A DNA stretch of 64,000 bases from Chionis minor. Taxonomy: Eukaryota > Chordata > Aves > Charadriiformes > Chionididae. Under the pieces are notes generated by a model. That model made no database searches and had not been told where the DNA came from. It was given only the letters and a program-made list of their open reading frames with translations. Below, in pieces: positions 40,906-64,000 of the stretch. The position numbers and the translations under genes are program-made. Numbering within the stretch: position 1 is the first letter of the stretch; every line of letters begins with the position of its first letter. The stretch is from NCBI GenBank assembly GCA_013398295.1, contig VZSF01008489.1, positions 243,605 through 307,604 on the forward strand. The letters run 5' to 3'.

Positions 40906-43063
40906 TTTCAGTATTAACTTACACGTAAGCACGTAACAACAGCTCACTGCTATGCTAGGTATCCTTTTCTTGTTAAATTAATGTCTCTGAAAAACAAAAA
41001 ACTCCAAATGCTACAATTTATTCATGACTAGTTTTTATGCTAATTATAGAGCCAACTTATGTACAATCTTAGGGTTATTTTTCCTACTTGTCTTTTTTCA
41101 TCGTGCTATTCAGGTAAGACTGAAAAAAACACCCTACTCAAACTGTGTTACAGCCAAGTTAAACTGAGTTGCCATTAACTTAAGCTTGTCTTAACTGAAT
41201 AACTTTAGGAAACTTCGAAATTAGGGAAAAACCAGAATTAAGAAGTTAAACACTTACTTGATGAATGATGTAGCAACTCAAATGGCCAGGCAGAGCCAGT
41301 ACTCTAAAGCTGCAGCTGACACAGCCAGATTTATAGGGCTGAGAGGGCATGATGGGAGAGCGCCCTTAAAGGTACAGCTAGAAGCGTAATACTAGTAGAA
41401 TTTATTATTCTGAATAAAAATCTAATGATGTGGAAGATTCAAGTTAAGAGGTATCATTTGATGTTCCACCTGGATTTTGCTCTAGCATGCTGTGTATTTG
41501 CTAATTCTATTTTTGTTTGAAGTTTTCTGCAGTTCAGGGTGAATGTGCCCTGTGATTGTTCACTGCAGTATCTGAGTGACTGGGGGAAAAAGATTCCAGC
41601 TTAAAGCAAACAGGCAAAAGCAGCTAAGTCTGTAATTGGAAACTTCTGGGAGTAGAAGAGGCTGGTTCTCAGGGAAGCCTTCCCAGCAGGTGAGGTACTT
41701 AGTTTGGAGAATGTGCAGCTGAATAGTGTTCGAGCAGTCCTGAGGGTGGCAGGGAAGAATCGGAGCTTGGCCACAGCCACAGCTGTGCTCTAATGGGCTT
41801 GTGCCTGCACCTCCACCGTGGCCAGAACAGACTGCTCTTTGTTTCCTCAGAGACACCTAGCTCTGCCTTCGCTTGCTTTTGAAGTTCATACAAGATCAGA
41901 ACTGTTATTTAAATTTCATTGATGCTGATAGCCAGACTGCTGCTGCAGCAGGACTTCCCTTGAGAGATGGACAAGAACTGAATCAGTTAAGGAACAAAAA
42001 AAAGAGTAGGGGGAACTGAAGGTTGGATTCTGAATCTCTGATAGGACCATAGGGATTTTGGCAACTCACTTGATCGCACAGTCATATTTAGACTTCCCCA
42101 AAATTAATCATGAACATGCAGTTTAGCCAAAGAGTGTTTTAAGTTGTTTTTTTTTTTCTTCATACAGCTGTTGTGTGAGTACTGTGTAAACAAGGCGAGG
42201 GCTATAGTTAATTCAGTCAACAAAAAGCACCTGTAAAAAAAACCTTTGCTTGTGTGAGTAAAATGCATGACTAAGCCCAGTATACAGTTTGTAAGGGCAG
42301 ATGTAATAACCAACCCTTACTAAAATACTGGGCAAAATAAAAATTGTAATTTATCTGAGATTAGCTTTTCCTGAAATGCTAATACCAACAGCTTAATCGC
42401 TTCTTAATTCAAAAATCCTCCGGCAGAAAATATAAACTAAAATTCATTAGACTTGGACATGAAGCTAGAGCAAGGAAATGCACTTCCTAATACTTGAATG
42501 TTGATTAAATTCATTGCCCACCGGTAATGAGTAGCCATGCATCAGAATTCCAGTACTCTGTGACAGACTTTCAAAAATCTTTTTAGACCAGCAGGTCTAA
42601 CTCACCTAGTCCAGCCCTGGAATGTTAAGTGGGAAGGTACAGATTCTGAGATGCACCAGCTGCTTAATACAAACAGCTGTCCTGAAAACAGAGCCACTAC
42701 CCTCCTGATGAAGGGAAAAGATCTGAGAAACATGTATAAGAAGTATGTTTTCTTACTGCCTCATCCCCCAAGAGGAGTAAATAGCAGCCCCCTTGTTTAC
42801 GCAGCAGGGAACAGCGAGAAGGAAGCTTCCTGTTCCATCACAGGGTCATAGAACAGAATCCCAGATCCACGGCAGCGCAAAGCTGAAGTGGTCCATCGAG
42901 ACCAATAGCTTGGAGTGGCAAACCCAAGATGAACTAGGAAGGCAGTCGCAGATCAAAACCCATGCTGCTTTACACATTCAAAGCATGCAGGGAAATTTGA
43001 AAGAAATTAACCTGAACTAAATATTCTTTTTCCATAATACAGAAGTACTTATAAATGACTTAC
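40906..43063. other. Intergenic stretch between convergent RNFT1 and RPS6KB1
   Basis: No confident gene. Around 42580-42910 there are phrases faintly like CR1 tails (a CTAGTCCAGCCCTGG stretch and GGTCATAGAACAGAATCCC) but too decayed to call. One exon-like minus segment near 41284-41335 has a strong donor and a short open frame, without partners in phase. Confidence 0.4.
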
Positions 43064-43654
43064 CTCAACAGTCTCTGAGACAGATACTGTACACTGAGGC
43101 ATTAAGGCATCGAGGACTGTATGCAAGGCCAGCATAATTACTAAAAAATATGAAACTAATTTAGAAGTATTACACTTGTGGCTAAGAAAAAATTCAACCC
43201 AAGAACCTGACAATATCATCTGGCTTGTAAAGCTCACCAAGACTATTTTATGGAGCACAACAAAACATGGTGTCGGTGCTTTAAGTCAGCCCTGGTTTGT
43301 TGCTGATCCTTTGATGTTTGTCTACCACGCAGTAGTAGCAACACCTTGCTAGAGTAAGGGTGAATATTGCTCAGAGACAGGACCAGGGAACAATCTGTCT
43401 TTTTTTTCCTCTCTCCCTGTTGATGATTGTTTGGTTTTTTTCCTTTAAGAGCCAGTGAAAATTATGCAAACCCAGTAATATTATAAAACACAGTTTATTA
43501 AAAAACAAAGCACTAAAAAGAAATTTTAATCAACCAGTTTAGATTTACACTTCGGAAATGAAACAAGTCATTCTCACCTTGGTTACAGAGAGGGGAAAAA
43601 AGTGAGTAACTTACATCCATGAATGACATCCTCTCTGATCCGCTTGTCAGCATC
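43064..43654 (-). other. Two orphan exon-like segments between RNFT1 and RPS6KB1
   Basis: Minus-strand segment 43654-43615 (reads DADKRIREDVIHG; acceptor TCGTAGCAG, donor GTAAGT) joins 43140-43064 in phase (LALHTVLDALMPQ, then VSVSETVE; acceptor TATTTTTTAG, donor GTAAGT). Both splice sites are strong. No stop codon follows within the segments and no matching neighbours in phase were found. It may be a small gene, a non-coding RNA or chance. It lies past the likely end of RPS6KB1 on the same strand. Confidence 0.25.
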
Positions 43655-46600
43655 CTGCTACGAAGATGCGACTCTTCCGTATCAAGCCCACTCAGGCCAG
43701 GGTAGTGCCCTGCTTTCCACACACACAGGCACACAGACACCAGCACGTGGCTGACTCTGCGGGAGACAGAACAGAGAAGAGGATGACAAATGGCAGTCCA
43801 CAGCCACTTTTTAAGAACCCAAGAACCCAGGTGAAGGTCCCAGCCCTTGGTAAGACGGACCCGTCAGAACTAGCATCTGTCAGGTCCTTTTAAGTTCTAA
43901 GCGGAATTCCTCCTCCCTCCCTTTCCCTTCAAAGCTGCCATAAAAGACAGGGATTTAGATCCGCAGTTATACTTCGGGCCTACCTACTTCCTTAAAAAAA
44001 AAAAAAAAAAGTCACTTAGATTAGCATATGTTTAAATTTGCATTTAATTGCTATTCACATCCATTTTATCCAGCAGCAGAGCGTATTGAGTTCCAGTAAA
44101 CTGTGAAAGATGAAAACCAAAATAGGGATTACCTTTATTTCTACTAAGGCAGCTCAGGTTTGTTTCTTGCAGACAGCTACAAAGCCAAGCTAATCTAGAA
44201 GAGAACAATCTGCAGAAGTTCATATACAGGAACTGCACACAGTTTATCATCGAGGATCTGTAGGAAGAATATTTCAGTAATTTGCCTTGTTCTTAATCAC
44301 TTCTCCTCCTCCCTCACCCCTTCAGGTAAAGGATTTCCCTCTAAACTGGGAAAATTAAACAGCAACTCTCCTGCTGTAGAGACAGAATTTTAAAAAACCA
44401 AACCAGACCCCAAGTGTCTGTCCTAAGCACAGCAGCTGTCTCCCTCAATGCTCGGTGCGCTTTGTGATTAACAGTGAGAGCGGGCTGGGAGTTAATAATA
44501 AAAAGCGAATAGACCCAAAGCAAACATCCACTGTATAGTTAGAGTGGACTCAAATGTTAAATGTTCTCCAGCAGTTCAGCTTTTAGATAGCAAGACCAAA
44601 AAAAAGGGATATTCAAAAGAACAATTGACTCATTTCTTTTTATCTTTTATTATGAGCTAATACCAGGATGACATTCAAATGTCAGATGGCACAATTAAGA
44701 CAGTCTTGGTAGGAATTATTCCAGCATTCCCAAAATTACAATTTAGTACACGAATGGCATCAAATGTATGCATCACTCCCACAGAGAAAAATTATGAAAT
44801 TCTGAATATCTTATACCGGAATAGTTTCTGCATCAAATGGGAAAAGAAAAACTGCTGGTAACACAGCTGACCTATAAACCTTTTGTGATAATGACCTGCA
44901 GAACAAAATATTCCCCTATTCGACATCTAGTAAAAAAAAATATGACTTTTGTTCAAGTTTAAGATTTAATACTTTTATATGGTTAGCCACAACAGGTATT
45001 AACCTCAGTTTTACTATATTTTTGTAATGCTACAAAAATCCTATAAAATCAAATTATAGTGAATTTTTCAGTGATTATAATTAAAAAAGCGCAGCTTGTA
45101 CAAAATAAAAAAAATAAGATTCTATACTCTAATGAAAAATTTAAGACATTTTTAAATGAACAAAAGAAAGCACTTGTTAAGCTCTCCAATATTCAATGCA
45201 TTCTGCACTTATCTGAAATAGCCAGACAGGAGCTAGAACTCCACTCCCCTTAGTTCACGAATAGTAATCTTGACACTATTATATATATATATAGAGGATC
45301 TATATCTGATATTTTTACAAATAAATACAGGATAAACCATATTGCATAGTGTGTGCTTGCTGTCTGAGTCACACTCCGTAAGTTTCACAGTTATGGTAGG
45401 GAATTAAACTTAGAATCTATGGGATGAAACATTGACAGTACATGAAATTTACTTTTAAAACCGATGAATTGTATCTGTAATTAATCGGTGAACTCAGACA
45501 AACAACTCTTGCCATTCTTGCCAGCCATATTTAAACCAATTCTACTGGACAATTATATCCAGCCAACCAAAAAGCAACTGTTAGCTGTAACTAGGACCAA
45601 GAGAGATCTGCCTCAAAAAAGAAAAAACAAACTTTTTCTTTTTTTAAAACCAAGTTCCTTTATAGTCAGTAAACATGTTAGGAAACCTATGTTAACAAGT
45701 GGCACAGAGAGGCACTGCTTGAAGTGTTGCGTATTTGCAAATATGCATAATACAAACACACATGAGCACTTTGATTTCAGTTTCACAACATGTCACTGCT
45801 TGCCCTATTACCAAATGAAAAATGGCAATCTTCCAGTACAGCTTACGTCACTATAATTTGATGTTCCTTATAAAACTAAAAAAAAAAAAATTTTCCAACA
45901 AAAGGCTTATCAGGAAGAAGAAAAAAAAGAATACTAATTTTTGCGCAGTCATAACCATCTTTTTTTGTTGGTTCTTTGTTAGTATCAACAAGACACCGAG
46001 GAATCCTTCCCGACTTGCAAATTTTAGAAAACATCACTAATTGGAGTCAACATGCTTAGAGAGTTTTATGGCTTGGATCCTATGGCTCAAAAAGATTCAG
46101 TATACACAGAGTAAGCAGAATCTATAAAAAAATCCCTACGGTTGTGAAACACTAGAAGTAGACTTTGCACAGTTTGACTAAAGATAATGCAACGTGTGGC
46201 AGGCAAAAAGTGACAGGACTTGTATGCAGTTGCATGATCATATACACACACACGCACACACCATACACACTCTAACTAGTGTAAAGCTCTGCAGATATTA
46301 ACCCTTTCACCAGCTATGTCCATGGAAATGCTTTCTTTAAGGCAGGAAGTATTTAAGTAAGGTAAAGTTACCTTTATTTTATTCTTTGTACCTGTAAGTC
46401 ATTTGTACAGATTGTGACAATTTCAAAAACATAAATAGTGTCCTTAGAACGTGTTTCCTAAATTAAGTTGCTAAAGTTCTGACCCACTGTGGAAGACATT
46501 CACTGAAAGGCCATTTAACACTTTTCTCATACAATCAGCAAATTTATTGCCCCAGCATAGAAAAAAAATGTTGATAAATTTAGAAATGTATATAATGGCA

Positions 46601-47729
46601 GGGAACTCCCATAAGCAAAATTTTATTTAAAAAAAAAAAAAAAATCCTCAAATTCTTACCCACTGGTTACAAAAAGGTTTGTTTCCTCATACTAGGTAGA
46701 ATTTGGATATGTTTCCCGTGGTATTTCCTATATGTTTCCACTGACCTTGCACTCCGATACACTCTTTCCTAATCTTTCCTATGGGTAAGAATCTGACCGT
46801 ATTCAGCTGTCTCCGTTTAAGGACTAGCGTATACAAAAGTGATGTTTCCCAGTGAAATGTCTGCTGAGGACAAGGATGAAATAAGCAGGACACGTATGTG
46901 AGCCCATGGCTTCCAGTTAAGCCTAGAACATAGCAGCATTGCCGTTTGATTAGATCCATTTGTCTTTGCAGGAACAGGTATTTCAGCTGGGTAAGCAAGT
47001 GAAACAGTTCTCTCCCACCCCACATTGCCAAGCTGGTAATTGAGTGATTCGCTTAGTGATTTGTTGTTTCACGAGGAGAAGAATCAGAACTACAGCTTTT
47101 ACTTTCTTCACAGCAACCAATTATTTTGCATTTTTAATTTTGGGATACTTTCCATAATGAGCTGGATCAAAAAAATCTATTTGAAAAATATATATTTTTT
47201 TATATATATAAAAAACTCATTATGTTTTGAATGCGAAATACCAATTAATTTTATCTCTCATCTTTGATTCCACCCCATTGTAGGAAACAGCTTAACCAAG
47301 CTTGCATGCTAATTATTCCTCAGACGCAAGCATATAGGCATTTCATACTTTGCCTAGTGAAAGGGCTAACCCTCCTTGACACATTCACGACTAGACCAGT
47401 GATTCCGAAGCAACATCCTGACCCTTAATACTGTCAGTTTCGAGCTATCGAGCTGAAAAATCCTTGATAAGGTGAGAAGATGTCACTGCGAATCAGTAAG
47501 ATGATGTGCCTAGAGTTCTGCAATACCATTTTCTAAAGTTTTTATGCACCATTGATTGACAGAAAAAAATCCATTTTTCTTTGCTTTCCAAGTCGCTCTG
47601 TGCAATGACTGACTCTTTGATACTGTCACTTTTTAAAAGTAAACCATACATGCCCTCATATTTCAGCTTCAAGGGGGCTTATGTCCGTTCTTTGTTTTCC
47701 ACCTTCAAAGGCTTAAAAAAATTGTGTTG
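43500..47729 (-). other. RPS6KB1: Probable RPS6KB1 3' untranslated region
   Basis: AT-rich sequence beyond the stop codon at 47730-47732, with several minus-strand AATAAA hexamers (seen as TTTATT at 46543, 46622 and about 43494). S6K1 transcripts in other vertebrates have long 3' UTRs. I cannot tell which signal is used, so the left border is a guess. A 114-codon open stretch at 46687-47031 on the minus strand has no recognisable features. Confidence 0.4.
46241..46270. repeat. Short CA microsatellite
   Basis: An imperfect (CA)n run (ATACACACACACGCACACACC). Similar short tracts lie at 38966-38981 (CA), 45279-45293 (TA) and 34664-34677 (fourteen C). These are ordinary simple repeats. Confidence 0.8.
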
Positions 47730-61531
<13,802 letters not shown>

Positions 61532-61736
61532 GGCGCGGGTGCGAGCCGCGGCGCCGCCGCCCCTTCCTGGCTGCGCTGGGTGCACGGGGCCTGGGCCGCC
61601 TCATGGGCCCGCACCCCCCAACTCCGCCACCGACGCCATCACCGGCTGCCCGGCCCTCAGCGCGCCTGCGCCCCCGCCCCGACTCCGGCCGCCGCGCAGG
61701 CGCACAGCCCCTTCCGGCACGGGCCGGCACCGCACT

Positions 61737-62029
61737 GAGCATGCGCGGAGAGGACACAGCCGGGCAGCCGGGCGTGGGGCCTGGACAGAGCATGCGCAGT
61801 GCAAGCAAGTCCCCCCGCTCCTGGCAGGGAGCATGCGCAGAAAGCGCGGTGAAGCCGCCCATCAGGAGCATGCGTGTAGCGCTCGGTGAAGCCCGGAGCG
61901 CTGACCCTCGTACCCGACCTGCCCGGAGTCCCGTCAGAGCATGCGCGGAGCGGGTCGTTTGAAGGCGCGTCTCGGTGCGAACCGGCGGGGAAGGCGAGCG
62001 CGGAGGGTCGGCAGGCTGCGCATGCGCTG
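61737..62029. promoter_or_regulatory. Cluster of six NRF1-like GCATGCGC motifs
   Basis: GCATGCGC, half or all of the NRF1 site (YGCGCAYGCGCR), occurs at 61739, 61790, 61831, 61939 and within a full palindrome TGCGCATGCGCT at 62017-62028. A sixth copy at 61868 is GCATGCGT. Five copies share the longer core GAGCATGCG. Spacing is roughly 37-78 bases. NRF1 commonly drives bidirectional CpG promoters of housekeeping genes. Confidence 0.7.
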
Positions 62030-62248
62030 TCGGCGCCTCAGCGGGGGGCGTCGAGGTCAGCCCTGAGGGGACGCCGGTGGCGAGCGGGGATGCGGGCGGC
62101 CGGCGCTGCCCGGGCCGGGGCCAGGCACCCTGGGAGGGCAGCAGGACCGGCGGGAGGCCCGGGCGGGAGTGGGCTGGCGAGGAGAAAGGCTCTGGAAAGG
62201 GGCGAGGTGGCCGAGGGACGTGAGGGCCGGGTGGCGGGCAGCACCGGG

Positions 62249-62259
62249 AACATGGCGGC
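62249..62259 (+). promoter_or_regulatory. YY1-like element AACATGGCGGC
   Basis: AACATGGCGGC matches the YY1 consensus AANATGGCGGC. Such sites often sit just downstream of a transcription start in CpG promoters. Here it lies on the plus strand, which would suit the TUBD1 5' UTR exon. The ATG it contains opens a short frame that is not TUBD1. Confidence 0.5.
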
Positions 62260-63392
62260 CCCCGAGGTTGGGTGGCCGTTGGCACGGCCCTGTGGGCACG
62301 GCGGAGCCCCAGCGGGTCTCCCCAGGTGGTCGGCAGCTCCAGAGAGGAGAGCGCAAATGACAGCTGCCTGCTCGCAGCAACATGCACAGGGCACACCGAT
62401 AGCAGGCACGGGAGGGCCGGTATCACACGCATGGGTTGGACACGAGCCTTTTCTGAAAGTCACAAGTTTATTTATTTTCAGCTGTGAGGAATAAGGTGGC
62501 CTTGCTGTAACACAGACTGGCCATAGGCTGTGAGGTGCAGGCTGGCGGCAGTGCTGAATTCAAGCACAGGAATCAAAAATAGCACATACCTGCCTGCAAA
62601 ACGCGGCAGGATTAAGTTACAGGCGCTGGCAGTTGCCCAAAGAACGCTGTTACTGAAGTGCTCTGGCACAGCTGGGATGATAATGAAAAATAGGAGCCTA
62701 CAGTAATGAAGTGAGGTAAAAAAAAATTGACCTTGCTTCTGTGAAAGGAGAATAGAAAAGTGAGGAACCAGAGCTACTGCAAAATGCTGAGTGGGGGGGA
62801 AAAACATCGACTGACGTCATACTGGATCAAAAACTTTGCTGTCTGTGGTGGAAGCAAGGGGAATACTCTAGGGAATCCTTTTGTCACCTCAGCAGATTTT
62901 GGCATCGGGCCCATTGCAGTACAGCACTGGAAATCAGCTAGATTTTTGAACAGGCTTCACGTTTCTAAAGGCACGTGGTCCTTTCTTGCTACGCTTATTA
63001 TGCTTTTACAGCCTAATCCTATAACTGTTGGAGTTACAATTATTTTTTTCTATCCGGTGTTACTAAGCAAAAATAAGAAAACAAAGACTTTGCTTGCTGT
63101 ATCATTGGTTTCAGCCCGGTCAGATGGATGGCAACAGTAAACAGTCTCATTTTCTGTAAACTGCCATCTGCATTCTTCTGACATTCAGGAGAAAATGCTG
63201 ACAGTCCGTTTTTCCCCAAAAATAGCCAGTGGTTGAAGCGTAGCCTTTTCCTTCTCACTAGAGGTTCTGAAAAAATTTGCAAAACTGGTCAGAAATCTGT
63301 TTGCAATAACTTTTTTTTTTTTCCCCTTCTCTTTTCCACAGTTACTAAACACATACTTTTCTTTTTTAGGCTTAAATATAAAGTGAATAAGA

Positions 63393-63564
63393 ATGTCAAT
63401 AGTCACGGTCCAGCTTGGTCAATGCGGTAATCAGATTGGTCATGAGGTGTTTAACGCTATCTGCGGTGACGTCCGTGGCACACATGGGTTGTGTTCCAAG
63501 AAGGAGAATGAATCCTACCGTAATGCTTGCATAGAGCGTTTTTTCAGTGAGGAGGAATCTGAAG
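63393..63564 (+). CDS. TUBD1: TUBD1 first coding exon (delta-tubulin, 5' part only)
   Basis: The exon runs from the acceptor at 63369 (CTTTTTTAG) to a donor at 63564/63565 (GAAG then GTACAG). The ATG at 63393 opens MSIVTVQLGQCGNQIGHEVF, the tubulin N-terminal nucleotide-binding signature in its delta form. The exon continues as SKKENESYRNACIERFFSEE before the donor. Delta-tubulin is a centriole and basal-body tubulin needed, together with epsilon-tubulin, for triplet microtubules. Length here is 172 nt (57 codons plus one base). The remaining exons lie to the right of the window; none is recognisable in 63565-64000. A 5' UTR exon is expected in the CpG island at 61.7-62.3 kb. Confidence 0.95.
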
Positions 63565-64000
63565 GTACAGCATTTAAGTGTTTGTTTCCCCACAGAGGGT
63601 CTGGTTTCCAGCCTGATACAAATAAGAGTACAGAAATAATATGTCTTTAACTTCAGTTGAAGAATCAGTTTTACTTCAGTCTTGAAGAGCTGTCAGAACC
63701 CTCTGCCTTCACAACATTGCTAACAACCGTGGAAGCAAAACCAGTGCAGTAACGTGTCTGAGACCGCAGAGCAAGTCTGCCAGGAACACAGCTGGAAACT
63801 GAGCATATACGCATACATAATCTTTCCTTCCAGGCATCTGTATTTTCTACTGTAAATAGATCATACCATGGAGTAGGATCCAGAGTATCTGAATTTGGTG
63901 TTAGCAAATATATTAAGTGGTTTCTTTACTGAAAGATCTTTGGTCTCTGAACTTCAGATTTGTCTTTGGAACAATAGATGGTTCTCCAGAAATCCAGGGC
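63565..64000 (+). other. TUBD1: TUBD1 intron, 5' part
   Basis: Sequence after the donor of the first coding exon. I searched by eye for the next expected delta-tubulin segment (an arginine/valine-rich stretch leading to VDMEP) and found none, so this is intron to the end of the window. Confidence 0.7.

Noticed and set aside
46687..47031. A 114-codon minus-strand open frame left of the RPS6KB1 stop
   Set aside because: It lies in the expected 3' UTR, has no recognisable features, and no coding bias is apparent by eye.

Overview
The window looks like a stretch of a compact vertebrate genome, most likely a bird. The three genes I can name, RNFT1, RPS6KB1 and TUBD1, lie together as a block also known on human 17q23. 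RPS6KB1 spans only about 14 kb here, interspersed repeats are very sparse (one decayed CR1-like tail is visible), and each promoter sits in a sharp CpG island. The species call is inference from gene order and compactness.

Layout. 1-1.7 kb: the edge of a GC-rich patch, plus an odd open frame ending in AATAAA and a poly-A run. 1.7-31 kb: mostly AT-rich DNA with many short open segments on the minus strand. These have splice sites and join in compatible reading phases into a long protein-coding gene that I reconstruct but cannot name. It reads leftwards and ends at a stop near 5.09 kb. 31.3-32.1 kb: CpG island with an RFX-type X-box; it is the presumed RNFT1 promoter and may also serve the unnamed gene. 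33.6-40.9 kb: RNFT1, plus strand, complete coding sequence in eight coding exons (389 aa). 40.9-47.7 kb: convergent 3' region of RNFT1 and RPS6KB1, with two orphan exon-like segments. 47.73-61.53 kb: RPS6KB1, minus strand, fifteen coding exons; coding exon 1 is cut by an assembly N. 61.26-62.35 kb: shared head-to-head CpG promoter of RPS6KB1 and TUBD1 with a cluster of NRF1-like motifs. 63.37-63.56 kb: first coding exon of TUBD1, plus strand; the rest lies beyond the window.

The named genes do not form an operon-like unit. RPS6KB1 is the mTOR-responsive S6 kinase, RNFT1 a multi-pass membrane RING ubiquitin ligase, and TUBD1 the centriolar delta-tubulin. The main novelty candidate is the unnamed minus-strand gene at about 5-25 kb.

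Limits: exon calls come from reading splice sites and frames by eye, so borders may be off by a base or two. The unnamed gene has at least three unresolved joins.
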